Shown here: positions 47,633 through 58,114 of the stretch, in pieces
Numbering within the stretch: the first letter of the stretch is position 1
Layout: every line of letters starts with the position of its first letter
Assembly: GCA_944390285.1 (NCBI GenBank)
Contig: CALXPN010000003.1
Span: 1 to 64,000 of the forward strand
Direction: 5' to 3'
From: an uncultured Clostridia bacterium
Lineage (GTDB): Bacteria; Bacillota; Clostridia; TANB77; CAG-508
DNA length: 64,000 nt
Notes under the pieces: generated by a model
Told to the model about the DNA's origin: nothing
Database searches by the model: none
The model's input: the letters and a program-made list of their open reading frames with translations, nothing else
Position numbers and translations under genes: made by a program

Positions 47633-48754
47633 CTCTTTATCTTTTAATAATTCTATTAATTCATTATATATTTTTTCTTCTACATTTACAGGTGCTATAG
47701 TACTTGCTATTTTTCCCATTTCATCTAATTCTGATTTATCATTAATTATATCATCAATTTCATGACTTAAATTTTCACCATTTATTTCATTGTTTTGTAT
47801 GATTTTAGCTGCTCCAATTTTTTTCAATACTAATGCATTATCTTCTTGTCTATTTGCTGATTTTGATGGAAGTGGTACAAAAATTGCCGGCTTTCCTACT
47901 ATCGAAATTTCTGTGACAGTCATTGCTCCACTTCTACATACTATTAAATCTGAAATATTCATTATTTCTTCCATATTATATATATATGGTAAAACTTTTA
48001 CATTTTTAATATTATTAATATATATATTGTGATCTTCGAATTTTCCTTTTACTATATCAAATTGTTTTGTTCCTGTTGCCCATAAAATTTGATATTTTTC
48101 ATTTTTTTTAAGTCTTATAAGGTCCACTATAGCTTCATTTATTTTTTGTGCCCCTTGACTTCCACCAAATACTAAAACTAATGGTAATTTATTTTTTATA
48201 CCTATTTTTTCTAATATTTCTTTTTTCTTTTGTTCAGATAAATTCAATTTTTTTATTTTAGTTGGAGTTCCTGTTACAACAATTTTTTTGCAACCATCTA
48301 ACTTATTTTTAGTTTCTTCAAATCCAACTAAAATTTCATCAACTTTTTGTGAGAAAAATTTTACAGCTTTTCCTGGATAAGCATTACTTTCATGAAAAAC
48401 AGTTGGTATATTTCTTTTAATAGCCACACTAAAAACAGGTCCACATATATATCCTCCTGTTCCTAAAACTAAATCAGGTTTAAAATTATCAAAAATTTTT
48501 TCCACATTTTTTCTACTTGATATAGTCTGATAAATATGTATTAAATTCTGAATAGAAATTTCTTTTTTTAAGCCATATGCTTCAATTGTTCTTAATTTAT
48601 ATCCCGCTCTAGGAACTAAATCATTTTCTAATCCTCTATTAGTTCCAATAAAAAGCACTTCTGATTTTGGGTCTTTTTCTTTTATTTTATTTGCAATTGC
48701 AATCCCAGGATTTATATGTCCTCCTGTTCCTGCAGCTGAAATTACAACTCTCAT
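47624..48754 (-). CDS. murG: UDP-N-acetylglucosamine--lipid I GlcNAc transferase MurG
   Basis: MurG converts lipid I to lipid II at the inner face of the membrane. It is 376 aa, GT-B fold, with SAAGTGGHINPGIAIA at the N-terminus, GGYICGPV, and the UDP-GlcNAc site LVVCRSGAMTVTEI. GAGG precedes the ATG. It is the last gene of the cluster; murB, murC and ftsQ do not follow here. Confidence 0.97.
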   Translation of the reverse strand: MRVVISAAGTGGHINPGIAIANKIKEKDPKSEVLFIGTNRGLENDLVPRAGYKLRTIEAYGLKKEISIQNLIHIYQTISSRKNVEKIFDNFKPDLVLGTGGYICGPVFSVAIKRNIPTVFHESNAYPGKAVKFFSQKVDEILVGFEETKNKLDGCKKIVVTGTPTKIKKLNLSEQKKKEILEKIGIKNKLPLVLVFGGSQGAQKINEAIVDLIRLKKNEKYQILWATGTKQFDIVKGKFEDHNIYINNIKNVKVLPYIYNMEEIMNISDLIVCRSGAMTVTEISIVGKPAIFVPLPSKSANRQEDNALVLKKIGAAKIIQNNEINGENLSHEIDDIINDKSELDEMGKIASTIAPVNVEEKIYNELIELLKDKEKV

Positions 48755-48778
48755 TAAAACATCCTCTTTCTATTAAAA

Positions 48779-49930
48779 TTATTTTCTATTTCTCGAAACA
48801 CTAAGCAATATTCCAACAGCAATTAAATCTGCTAGCATTGCAGAACCACCATAACTAAAAAACGGAAGTGGCATTCCTGTTACTGGTATAGTATTTGTAA
48901 CAACCGCAATATTTATCAGTGCCTGAAGTCCTATCATTGTTGTTAATCCTATTGCAACTAATGTTCCAAACATATCTTGTGATTTCATTGCTATTACAAT
49001 TCCTCTCCATATAAAAAGAGCAAATAATAGAATAACTATAACACAACCAAAAAAACCAAGTTCTTCTGCAAGAACTGCAAAAATAAAATCATTTTGTGGT
49101 TCTGGTAAATATAAATATTTTTGTCTACTATTTCCTAATCCTAATCCAAATAATCCACCTGAACCAATTGCATATAAACTTTGATTTATTTGCCATCCCT
49201 CACCTGTTAAACTAGCTGATTCTATATCTAGCCATGTTTGTATTCTTTCAGACCTAAATCCACCTTCTGCTCCAGATATTGAAGACTGAATTATTATTAC
49301 AAGAACTGCAATTACACATAATACGCCTCCACCTACCATGTATTTTGTGTTTGAACCTGCAACAAACATTTGAACTACAGTTATAGCACATATAATAAAT
49401 GTCGCACTAAAATGGTTTTGCAACCCATACACTGATATAACTACTGGAATTAAAAATATTAATGGAAATATTATTCCTGGTACTATTTTTTTTAATTTAT
49501 TTTTTTCTCTTAATTCAGTTAGTAATGCTGCAAAAAAAAGTATAAAACCAACCTTCGCAAATTCAGATGGTTGAAAAGAAAAACCAGCAATATTTATCCA
49601 TCTTCTAGCACCACCAGCACCTGTTCCAACAAATCCAACTGCAACTAAAAAAGCAATACATACAGCATAAATTAACCATTTAAATTTCTTGAATATTCTA
49701 TAATCAAATTTTGAAAATACAATCATAGCAAATAAACCTGCTATAGCCATTATACCTTGTTTTGTTACATATTGGTAACTATTATCTCCAGTTTCTGAAA
49801 GTGATGTAGGAGCACTTGCAGAAAGAAGCATAATTAAACCTATACTAAGTAATAATAAAGTTATTATTAATATAGAATAATCAAATTTTTTATTAAGAAC
49901 TAAACTAAATTTTTTTTCTTTATTTGCCAT
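48779..49930 (-). CDS. ftsW: SEDS-family glycosyltransferase FtsW/SpoVE
   Basis: SEDS enzymes polymerise lipid II together with a class B PBP. The 383-aa protein has about ten membrane segments and the motifs GGARRWINIAGFSFQPSEFAK and, near the end, TNTIPVTGMPLPFFSYGGS. The position between mraY and murG, with SpoVD in the cluster, fits either FtsW or SpoVE; the sequence alone does not decide. murD is missing from its usual place just upstream. Confidence 0.93.
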   Translation of the reverse strand: MANKEKKFSLVLNKKFDYSILIITLLLLSIGLIMLLSASAPTSLSETGDNSYQYVTKQGIMAIAGLFAMIVFSKFDYRIFKKFKWLIYAVCIAFLVAVGFVGTGAGGARRWINIAGFSFQPSEFAKVGFILFFAALLTELREKNKLKKIVPGIIFPLIFLIPVVISVYGLQNHFSATFIICAITVVQMFVAGSNTKYMVGGGVLCVIAVLVIIIQSSISGAEGGFRSERIQTWLDIESASLTGEGWQINQSLYAIGSGGLFGLGLGNSRQKYLYLPEPQNDFIFAVLAEELGFFGCVIVILLFALFIWRGIVIAMKSQDMFGTLVAIGLTTMIGLQALINIAVVTNTIPVTGMPLPFFSYGGSAMLADLIAVGILLSVSRNRK

Positions 49931-49985
49931 ATTCTTAAATAATTATAATCCTTTGTAAATTTAGGTTTTTAGATACCTATAAACT

Positions 49986-50951
49986 TTATACTATTCCTAT
50001 TGCCACTATTGAAGCAATTAAAGTTATTCCTGAAAAAATTGCTACAACTTTATTTTCTCTCCATCCACTTAATTCAAAATGATGATGAAGTGGAGACATT
50101 CTAAATAACCTTTTTCCAGTTTTTCTAAAATATAATACTTGCAATATTACTGATAAAGTTTCACATACAGGAATTATTGCAATTAAAATCAATATTAATG
50201 GATTTTTTAAATATATTACCATACTCGAAATTACTCCACCTAACAATAATGATCCTGTATCACCCATCATAACCTTTGCTTTATAGAAATTATATATTAA
50301 AAATCCTGCACATGCTCCAACTACTATTGCTCCAAAAACAGAAACACTTTCTATTCCCATTTTTATAGAAATTATAGAGATGGCAGTAATCATAATAGCA
50401 CATACACTACCTGCTAATCCATCCACTCCATCTGTTAAGTTTACAGCATTTGTAGCTGATAACATTACAAGAATCGTAAATGGAATATATATCCATAAAG
50501 GTAAAACAAGATCATAATTCAATATTGGTATAATTATGTCTGTTCCAATATTTGAATAATTTACTAAAAACATTGTATATCCTGCAGAAATTATAAGTAA
50601 TCCCAACATTTTTAATTTCGGATTTAATCCCTCTGTATTTTTTAAAACTACTTTTTTGAAATCATCTATAAATCCAACTATTCCAAATCCTATACTAGCA
50701 AGTAAAATAGCTAATATGTTTGTTACATTGTCTTTGGCAACTAAACAATAAATTAATGTAATTATTGTTATTGAAATAATCATCATTATTCCACCCATAG
50801 TTGGTGTTCCTTGTTTTTTTAAATGTGCTCTAGGTCCATCTAATCTTTCACTTTGCCCTACTTTTAATTTTTTCAAAATTGGTATTATAATTTTACCTAA
50901 AATAGCTGTTAAAATAAAAGATACAATTAGACAAATAATTTGTTTAGTCAT
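49986..50951 (-). CDS. mraY: Phospho-N-acetylmuramoyl-pentapeptide transferase MraY
   Basis: MraY makes lipid I from UDP-MurNAc-pentapeptide and undecaprenyl phosphate. It is 321 aa with about ten membrane segments. Catalytic motifs are GFIDDFKKV, NAVNLTDGVDGLAG, GDTGSL and MSPLHHHFE. Its ATG overlaps the murE stop by 8 bp, so translation is coupled. Confidence 0.97.
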   Translation of the reverse strand: MTKQIICLIVSFILTAILGKIIIPILKKLKVGQSERLDGPRAHLKKQGTPTMGGIMMIISITIITLIYCLVAKDNVTNILAILLASIGFGIVGFIDDFKKVVLKNTEGLNPKLKMLGLLIISAGYTMFLVNYSNIGTDIIIPILNYDLVLPLWIYIPFTILVMLSATNAVNLTDGVDGLAGSVCAIMITAISIISIKMGIESVSVFGAIVVGACAGFLIYNFYKAKVMMGDTGSLLLGGVISSMVIYLKNPLILILIAIIPVCETLSVILQVLYFRKTGKRLFRMSPLHHHFELSGWRENKVVAIFSGITLIASIVAIGIV

Positions 50952-52422
50952 TCTTCTTCTCTCCTAATATTTCTTTTACAATAATTCTTTCATCAAAAGG
51001 ATATTTTTTGCCATTTATTTCTTGATATGTTTCATGTCCTTTTCCAGCTAAAATAACAATATCTCTTTTATTCATCATCTTAATAGCTTTTTTAATGGCT
51101 TTTTTTCTATCTACTTCAACTTCATATTTTCCTTTTGTTTTAGATATTCCTTTTTCAATTTCTTGTATTATTTCTTTTGGATCTTCTGTTCTTGGATTGT
51201 CTGTTGTCACTATTGTATAATCTGCAACTCTACCTGCAACTTCTCCCATTTTCTCTCTTTTTTCTTTATCCCTGTCACCACCACAACCAAATACACATAT
51301 TACTCTTCCAGGAGTATAAGTTTTAGTTGCTTGTAATATATTTTCTAAGCTCTCTGCAGTATGAGCATAATCTATCATAATTGCCAAATCTTCTTTATTT
51401 GGTACAAGTTCATTTCTACCAGGTACAACTATATTTAATAAGCCTTCTTTTATTTTTTCTGCATCTATTCCTATACTTAAAGCTAAAGAAATTGCTGCTA
51501 ATGCATTATATACACTATATCTTCCTGGTATTCCTACTTTAATTCTTTCATTTCTAGTTCCTATTTTTACTTTAAAATCTACACTTACATTTGTTATAGT
51601 AATATCTTTGGCAAGTAAATCAGCTTTATTGTCTACTGCATAAGTTTTTATATCACAATTTGGTGATGCTTTTATTATTTTATTACACTTAAAATCATCA
51701 CTATTTACAAAGCCTTTTGGTACCATTGAAAATAATTTTAATTTAGATTCAAAATACTCATCCATACTTGAATGTTCTTTTAAGCTAATATGATCTTTAT
51801 ATAAATTTGTAAAAATAGCATAATCAAAAAAACATCCATCTACTCTTGATAATTTTAAGCTTTGAGAAGATACTTCCATAACTACATAATCTACTTTTTC
51901 TTTTGCCATTTTAAAAAATAATTCTTGAAGTTCTAAGCTTTCTGGAGTTGTTCTATCACTAAATCCTAAACATTCTTCACCAATATAATTTGCTATAGTT
52001 CCAATTAAGCCTACTTTATAACCTGCTTTTTCTAATATTGATTTTATCATATATGTAGTTGTTGTTTTTCCCTTTGTCCCTGTAACTCCTATTAATTTAA
52101 ATAATCTTGAAGGATTTCCAAAAAAATTACATGACACTTTTGCAAGTGCTTTTCTTGTATCTTCTGTGATAATAACTGTAATATCTTTTGGAACCTTTAT
52201 TTTTTTGAAATCTGCTGACATATCTAGCATTACTGCTGTAGCTCCATTTTGAACTGCTTCTTCTATATATTCATGACCATCAGAATCATAACCTTTTATA
52301 GCAACAAATAATGAATTTGGAACAACTTTTTTGGAATTACATTCTATCTTTTTTATTTCCAAATCCATATCACCTTTTGCTTTAAAATTTTCCATTCCTA
52401 CTAACAATTTTTTTAATTTCAT
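50944..52422 (-). CDS. murE: UDP-MurNAc-tripeptide synthetase MurE
   Basis: MurE adds the third stem-peptide residue. It is 492 aa with the ATP loop GVTGTKGKTTTTYM, the carbamylated-lysine region and a DNPR motif (TTDNPRTEDP), which is typical of meso-diaminopimelate-adding enzymes. GGGGG precedes the ATG. murF, its usual follower, is absent from the cluster. Confidence 0.96.
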   Translation of the reverse strand: MKLKKLLVGMENFKAKGDMDLEIKKIECNSKKVVPNSLFVAIKGYDSDGHEYIEEAVQNGATAVMLDMSADFKKIKVPKDITVIITEDTRKALAKVSCNFFGNPSRLFKLIGVTGTKGKTTTTYMIKSILEKAGYKVGLIGTIANYIGEECLGFSDRTTPESLELQELFFKMAKEKVDYVVMEVSSQSLKLSRVDGCFFDYAIFTNLYKDHISLKEHSSMDEYFESKLKLFSMVPKGFVNSDDFKCNKIIKASPNCDIKTYAVDNKADLLAKDITITNVSVDFKVKIGTRNERIKVGIPGRYSVYNALAAISLALSIGIDAEKIKEGLLNIVVPGRNELVPNKEDLAIMIDYAHTAESLENILQATKTYTPGRVICVFGCGGDRDKEKREKMGEVAGRVADYTIVTTDNPRTEDPKEIIQEIEKGISKTKGKYEVEVDRKKAIKKAIKMMNKRDIVILAGKGHETYQEINGKKYPFDERIIVKEILGEKKND

Positions 52423-52510
52423 TAGACATATACCCCCGAAATTTTATTTTATAAATTTTTTATATTAATATTTAAAATTTATATTTTTAATTGCATATTA
52501 ATTCACAGAT

Positions 52511-52539
52511 ATTATATAGCAAAAAACTTTTTTTGTACA
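52511..52539 (-). promoter_or_regulatory. Possible internal promoter before murE
   Basis: On the minus strand TGTACA (4 of 6 consensus), 17 bp, TATAAT, in the 161-bp spoVD-murE gap. It would let the murE-murG part be expressed apart from spoVD. Confidence 0.45.
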
Positions 52540-52583
52540 GTTTTTTATAATTAATTTATTTCCTTTGCAATTTAAATTTTTAC

Positions 52584-54368
52584 TTATGTTTCTTCAGTAG
52601 GTTCTATTTCTAAATAATCTATTACTTCATTTAAAATCTTTCCAGCTACTGGCGCAGCGACTGTTCCGCCTTGATGACCAGATTCGCCTGTTGGATTATA
52701 TAATGTTACTAAAATACAAATTTCAGGATTATCTGTTGGAGCTACACCTATAAATGAAGTTACATATTTTCCTGTATTTACTCCATCTTCTGAAGTTCCA
52801 GTTTTTCCCCCAATATTATAACCTTGAACTCTAGCATTTTTTCCAGTTCCTTCTGAAACAACAGATGTCATCATACTTAAAACCTCTTGTGAAGTTTCTT
52901 CAGATATAACTTGATTTTTATATTCTGGCTCTATTTCTTGTTTTTCACCTGTTTCTGAATTTATTATAGCTTTTACAACTCTTGGTTTTACATATCTACC
53001 TTTATTGGCAATTGTAGATACCATTGTAATCATTTGAATAGGTGTAACTTCGAATCTCTGACCAAAACTAATAGTTGCAAGCTCTACTGGTCCTACTTTA
53101 TCTTCCTTTAAAAAAATAGAACTAGCTTCACCAATTAAATCTATTCCTGTTTTTTCTAAAAAACCAAATTTATTTAAATATTCATAATATTTACTCACAC
53201 CAATTTTTTGCCCTAATCCTATAAATACTGGATTGCACGAATTCATTAATGCTTCTCTCAAACTTTGCATTCCATGTGGTCTATAATATCTCCAACATCT
53301 AATTCTAGTTCCTGCTATCTCAATATTTCCTGTACAAGAAAAAACTGCTTTTTTGTCTGGTTCTGCTATATTTTCTTCAAGTGCTGCTGATGTTGTTACA
53401 AGTTTGAAAGTAGAACCAGGTTCATATGTATCTGCAATTGCTTTATTTCTCCAAATTCCTTGTAAATATGTTGATTTTTGATTACTATCTAGTTCACTCC
53501 ACATATTTTTTACTTCTTCACTTGTTGGTTCATATGGATTATTCAAATCATAATATGGATATGTAGCCATTGCAAGTATATCTCCATTTTTAGGATTCAT
53601 AATTATTACATTTCCACCATCTGTACAAACATTTTCTATACATGCTTCCTCTAAATATTTTTCTGCAATAGCCTGGATATTCATATCAATTGTTAAAATT
53701 AAATCATTTCCTTTAATTGATTCTTCATATACTTCACTTTTATCTTCTAATAAATTTCCTTTCCCATCTAACATCTTACTTATATTACCATTTTTTCCAA
53801 CAAGAACTTCATCATATTTTGCTTCTATTCCATCTAATCCTTGATTATCACTTCCAACAAAACCAATAATATGTGATGCAAGTGTAGAATATGGATAATA
53901 TCTTTTTGTATCTTCATCAATATTTATTCCTGAATACAAATTATTATTTTGCATCCAAATTCTTAATTCATCTGCTTTTTCTTTATCAACTCTTTTAATA
54001 ATAGTTTCTATTGAACTTTCTTTTTTTACTTTTTTTAAAACTTTTTCATAATCTAGTTCAAATATATCTGAAAGTGCTTTTGCAACTTTTTCTTTATTTT
54101 CTTCACTTATATTTAAAGGATTTACAGAAATTGTTTCTACACTACTACTTTGTGCTAAAACAATTTCTCCACTTGTATCATATATTGTACCTCTTCCAGC
54201 TGTAATACTTCTAGTCGCATATTGTTGATTTTCTGATTTTTCTTTCCATTCATTTCCTTCTATAAATTGAATAATAGCCACTTTTATGCATAAAACAATA
54301 CATACAATCACAACTATGAAAAAAATGAATACTATTCTTTTTTTAGCATCTAAATTACTATTTTGCAT
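52584..54368 (-). CDS. Class B penicillin-binding protein (SpoVD/FtsI type)
   Basis: This transpeptidase cross-links peptidoglycan. At 594 aa it has one N-terminal membrane helix (about 11-31), a dimerisation domain, and the transpeptidase motifs SxxK (EPGSTFKLVT, near 320), SCN (NSCNPVF) and KTG (GGKTGTSED). It lacks C-terminal PASTA domains, which SpoVD proteins often carry, so division FtsI/PBP2B and spore-cortex SpoVD are both possible. A terminator lies upstream, so it needs a promoter of its own within 54369-54431. Confidence 0.92.
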   Translation of the reverse strand: MQNSNLDAKKRIVFIFFIVVIVCIVLCIKVAIIQFIEGNEWKEKSENQQYATRSITAGRGTIYDTSGEIVLAQSSSVETISVNPLNISEENKEKVAKALSDIFELDYEKVLKKVKKESSIETIIKRVDKEKADELRIWMQNNNLYSGINIDEDTKRYYPYSTLASHIIGFVGSDNQGLDGIEAKYDEVLVGKNGNISKMLDGKGNLLEDKSEVYEESIKGNDLILTIDMNIQAIAEKYLEEACIENVCTDGGNVIIMNPKNGDILAMATYPYYDLNNPYEPTSEEVKNMWSELDSNQKSTYLQGIWRNKAIADTYEPGSTFKLVTTSAALEENIAEPDKKAVFSCTGNIEIAGTRIRCWRYYRPHGMQSLREALMNSCNPVFIGLGQKIGVSKYYEYLNKFGFLEKTGIDLIGEASSIFLKEDKVGPVELATISFGQRFEVTPIQMITMVSTIANKGRYVKPRVVKAIINSETGEKQEIEPEYKNQVISEETSQEVLSMMTSVVSEGTGKNARVQGYNIGGKTGTSEDGVNTGKYVTSFIGVAPTDNPEICILVTLYNPTGESGHQGGTVAAPVAGKILNEVIDYLEIEPTEET

Positions 54369-54431
54369 TAAACTTCTCCAAATCTTTAATAATTAGTAAA
54401 TTTTATTAGAAAAAAATTAAAATAGAACTTC

Positions 54432-54469
54432 AAAAAAAATCCTAATACTTATATTATATAAGTATTAGG
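54432..54469 (-). terminator. Strong terminator after the SGNH gene
   Basis: A near-perfect 14-bp stem (CCTAATACTTATAT and complement) is followed by A and eight T residues on the minus strand. It separates the acyltransferase pair from spoVD within the wall cluster. Confidence 0.93.
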
Positions 54470-54488
54470 TAACATTTAGTTTATGATT

Positions 54489-55925
54489 TTATCTTCCCAT
54501 AGTAGTTATTCCATTTTCAAAATTTATATATCCACTTTCTACAACATTATCTGTTTTATTATTATATATCATTATATCAAATCCTTGATGCTTATTCGAT
54601 CTTTCACTTCCTTGAAAAAATATAGATGCCTCTTCTGTATTTATTTTCAAATTTTTTCCATCATCGATTTTAGTATCAATTTTTAGTGGTGCATCACTTC
54701 CCTCTTCTGCAATTATTTTACCTCCTTCAACAATTGCATAATAATTAGGTTTATTTACTTTGTTTATATCAAATCCTAATTTATCTATCATTTGTGAAAA
54801 ATTAGCACTTCCATCATTTATTAAATTATTTTTTACATATACTACTGTAAAATTATTGCTTTTTAGTGCTTCTATATATTGTGCTGGTTCAAATATATTT
54901 ACAAGTTTTGCATTTTCTACAGCATATTCATATTGCTCTAACTGTTCATCTAAATAATCATAATTCGGATCATTTCTTCTATCTGGTATATCATAATGCT
55001 CTTTGATATATTTTCCCAAATAATTTGTAACTTTTTGTGCTCCATAGATATTTAAATGATTTAGTAGTTCACAATCTGCTGCATAAAGAAAATCTATTTC
55101 TTTTGATAAGCTTTCCAAATTAAAATCTATATATGGTATATCATTTGCATCTGCTACTCTTTTTACTGCATTATATCTTTCCATATCCCAATCCATATCT
55201 GGACTTTTATAAATAATTAAATTAAGATTATTGTTCTTACAATAATTTATAAATTTAACTAAAAGTTTTTCATAATCCCAGAAAAATTCTCTTTCTGATG
55301 TAACACTTTCGTCTAATGTAACATAATCCTGGTTTCCACATACTTCATTAGATAATGAATATCCTCTATAGTTTACAGGTTGTACTGTATTTTCATTTTC
55401 ACCTGCTAACACCTCGTTCCATCTTGAATGAAATCTAAGTACCGGAAATATTAAGCTTGCAAAATTTTCAAATGAATTTCTTTGAATCGAATCATAATAT
55501 GCACATTCGATTTTATTAAAAGATAATTTCATATTATCCATACCTTTTCTATTCTGTGGTTCAGGTGTTTCTTCAAAAAGCATATGTGCCTCTAGTAAAA
55601 CAACTTTCTCATTTTGAGTTTTTAAACTCTCTTTTACCCAAGCATATGAATTCATAAGAGATTGTTGTTCTGTTCCAAGTCCATATGCAGATATTCCATA
55701 ATTTTTATATAATTCTAAACTAGAAAATCCTTTTATTATGTGACTTGAACCAACTGCAAAAACATCTATCGAATTTTTATCTAAATCATAAAAATTCTTT
55801 ACTGTACTAGTATTTAACCATTCATCATTCCATTCTGGAATAACAAAGTCTCCTAATTTTAACATTACAAACACTAGTATAATCAAAAATATTATTATTC
55901 CTAATATTGATTTTAATATTTTCAT
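54489..55925 (-). CDS. SGNH/DHHW-like protein partnered with MBOAT acyltransferase
   Basis: This 478-aa protein has a signal-anchor helix (about 5-23) and an extracytoplasmic SGNH-like domain: VGSSHIIKG at about 58-66 gives the nucleophile serine, and DCELLNHLN near 283-291 gives the Asp/His pair. A beta-rich C-terminal part (about 400-478) is extra compared with DltD or AlgJ. It follows an MBOAT gene by 21 bp, the standard pair for O-acetylating extracellular polymers. The target (peptidoglycan or a secondary polysaccharide) is unknown. Confidence 0.82.
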   Translation of the reverse strand: MKILKSILGIIIFLIILVFVMLKLGDFVIPEWNDEWLNTSTVKNFYDLDKNSIDVFAVGSSHIIKGFSSLELYKNYGISAYGLGTEQQSLMNSYAWVKESLKTQNEKVVLLEAHMLFEETPEPQNRKGMDNMKLSFNKIECAYYDSIQRNSFENFASLIFPVLRFHSRWNEVLAGENENTVQPVNYRGYSLSNEVCGNQDYVTLDESVTSEREFFWDYEKLLVKFINYCKNNNLNLIIYKSPDMDWDMERYNAVKRVADANDIPYIDFNLESLSKEIDFLYAADCELLNHLNIYGAQKVTNYLGKYIKEHYDIPDRRNDPNYDYLDEQLEQYEYAVENAKLVNIFEPAQYIEALKSNNFTVVYVKNNLINDGSANFSQMIDKLGFDINKVNKPNYYAIVEGGKIIAEEGSDAPLKIDTKIDDGKNLKINTEEASIFFQGSERSNKHQGFDIMIYNNKTDNVVESGYINFENGITTMGR

Positions 55926-55946
55926 TTAAATCCTCCATAATATAAC

Positions 55947-57413
55947 TTAAAACTTCTGATATAAGAAATTTGATGCATCATATCCTATTCCATAATAACC
56001 AAAAATAAGTATACTTGATATTAATATAATCCAGATAGCATATCTGATAATTATATGCTGTTTTGAAATTTCTTTTCTTATATCATATTTTTGTTTTAAT
56101 ACAGATATTATAAATAAAAGTATAATTCCTAAAATTGCAATTATAAGATCTGAAACAGATAATCCTATATTTCCAACACTTATATTTATTTTGAATAAAT
56201 TCTTAACCATACTATTTGCTTGAATAACTGTTTCTGCTCTAAAATAAATAAATGCAAAACATGTAAGAGCAAATGTTACTAACATCTGCCAAAATTTATA
56301 TAAATTTCTTTCTTTATTTATTCCTAAAAATCTTCTTAATCTATCTAAAATAGGTGCTAAATTTTTATTAATTATTCTATCTAAACAACTATATATTCCA
56401 TTTAAAGCTCCCCAGATTAAAAATGTCCAAGCTGTTCCATGCCAAATACCACTTACTAAAAAAATAATCATTAAATTTATATAAGTACGTATTGTACCTT
56501 TTCTTGAACCACCTAATGGAAAATATAAATAATCACGGAACCATGCACCTAAAGTAATATGCCATCTACGCCAAAACTCTGGTATACTTCTTGAAAAAAA
56601 TGGCGTATTAAAGTTCTCTGGCAATTTAACTCCAAGAGTTTGAGATGTTCCAAGTACTATATCCATACAACCTGAAAAATCTGTATATAATTGAATAGCA
56701 AAAGCTACAGCTCCTACTACTATTCCAAGTCCACTATATTCTGTATAATTATCAAAAATAGTATTTGCAACTACAGCAAGTCTTTCTGAAATAACTAATT
56801 TTTTAAAAATACCCCAAAGAAGTCTTTGGAAACCTAAACAAATATTTTCTAATTTGAATGTATGTTTTTCATATAATTCTTTTTCCATTTCTGGATATCT
56901 TGTGAATGGACCCGAAGTTAATTGTGGAAAATATAAAACAAATAATGTATGTTTAAATATATTTTTCTGAGGTATTACATTTTCTCTTCCAACATCTATA
57001 ACATATCCTATTGCTATTAATGTATAAAAAGAAATTCCCAGTGGCACAATTATTTCAAGCATATTCCAATTTAAATTTGCTCCAAATATATTAATAATAT
57101 TTACTGTGCTTGTACCAATAAGATTAATATATTTTAAAATAACTAATTGTAAGACCATAATCACAACAGTTATAAATTGTATAGTTTTTTTATTCTTTTT
57201 GCTTTTTGCTTTTCCTATCAAATTACTTCCTATATAACTTGTTAAAACTACAAATGCTATATAAAAATATACACTTATATTTGAAGTTGAAAAAACTATA
57301 AAAGCTAAACTAAATAGTAATAATAAAAACCACTGAATTTTCTTTGGAAATATATAATACATAAGTAGTAATACAGCTAAAAAAGTTAAATATATACAAG
57401 AAGTTAATATCAT
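55947..57413 (-). CDS. MBOAT family O-acyltransferase (AlgI/DltB-like)
   Basis: This membrane-bound acyltransferase moves acyl groups across or at the membrane. It is 488 aa with about 11 hydrophobic segments; conserved WRRWH at 281-285 and the active-site His325 in SGIWHGTAW are intact. AAAGGAG precedes the ATG. It forms a two-gene unit with the SGNH protein, bounded by terminators on both sides, inside the division/wall cluster between ftsL and spoVD. Confidence 0.93.
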   Translation of the reverse strand: MILTSCIYLTFLAVLLLMYYIFPKKIQWFLLLLFSLAFIVFSTSNISVYFYIAFVVLTSYIGSNLIGKAKSKKNKKTIQFITVVIMVLQLVILKYINLIGTSTVNIINIFGANLNWNMLEIIVPLGISFYTLIAIGYVIDVGRENVIPQKNIFKHTLFVLYFPQLTSGPFTRYPEMEKELYEKHTFKLENICLGFQRLLWGIFKKLVISERLAVVANTIFDNYTEYSGLGIVVGAVAFAIQLYTDFSGCMDIVLGTSQTLGVKLPENFNTPFFSRSIPEFWRRWHITLGAWFRDYLYFPLGGSRKGTIRTYINLMIIFLVSGIWHGTAWTFLIWGALNGIYSCLDRIINKNLAPILDRLRRFLGINKERNLYKFWQMLVTFALTCFAFIYFRAETVIQANSMVKNLFKINISVGNIGLSVSDLIIAILGIILLFIISVLKQKYDIRKEISKQHIIIRYAIWIILISSILIFGYYGIGYDASNFLYQKF

Positions 57414-57481
57414 TTAGAATTCTCCTTTCAATATATTTTTAAATTATTTATACAATATCATAACTTACTTTATTATTCAAG

Positions 57482-57519
57482 AAAAAAATAGACTTTCTAT
57501 AAATTCAGAAAATCTATTT
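57482..57519 (-). terminator. Terminator after the ftsL-like gene
   Basis: AAATAGA/TCTATTT plus an inner TTTCT/AGAAA pair is followed by T residues on the minus strand; it starts at the stop codon of the ftsL-like gene and precedes the MBOAT gene. Confidence 0.75.
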
Positions 57520-58082
57520 TAAAATAATTTTTTTATTTTTTCTATTAATGAATCAAGCCAGCTATTATTTTCATCTATTATTACTTCTTCAGTTCTTGGT
57601 TCAACATAATCTTTTTTCTGTAAATCTATGTATTCGGTTTGTTTACTTGTAAGTTTTTGCATTCCTAATAAAGCTTTAGCTTGTTCTTCTATATTACTCA
57701 AATTTATACTGTTTTGTATATTTATTTCTAATTGATCATTTTCTTTTTCTATTTCTGAAATAGTCATTTTTAAACTTTGTATTTGTGAAAAAGCTTGACT
57801 TATTTGTGAATTTCTAAGAATTATTAAAAACAATATAGCAAATATTATTATACATTTTATGCAAATAGAAAATTTTGTTTTTAAAACTAATTTCTTTTGT
57901 TCTTTTTGATTTTTTTGAGTATTTATATTTGTTTCTGTCTTTTTTGATTTACTAATATTTTTCTTAGGAATCTTCTGTTTTGGTTTATTATATTCTTTTT
58001 TCTTCTTCCTAGGCATATCATAATTCGGCTTTATTTTTCTAGGACTTGTATCATATTGATATGCATAATTTCTATTTGCCAT
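57519..58082 (-). CDS. ftsL: FtsL-like septum protein
   Basis: This 187-aa bitopic protein has a long basic cytoplasmic N-terminus (Lys-rich, about 1-70), one membrane helix (about 72-90) and a short leucine-zipper coiled coil (about 93-130), followed by a charged tail. FtsL is poorly conserved, so the call rests on this layout and the position right after rsmH. GGAGG precedes the ATG. Confidence 0.82.
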   Translation of the reverse strand: MANRNYAYQYDTSPRKIKPNYDMPRKKKKEYNKPKQKIPKKNISKSKKTETNINTQKNQKEQKKLVLKTKFSICIKCIIIFAILFLIILRNSQISQAFSQIQSLKMTISEIEKENDQLEINIQNSINLSNIEEQAKALLGMQKLTSKQTEYIDLQKKDYVEPRTEEVIIDENNSWLDSLIEKIKKLF

Positions 58083-58114
58083 ATTCTTCCTCCTTTCTTA
58101 TGTTTTTATAAAAT

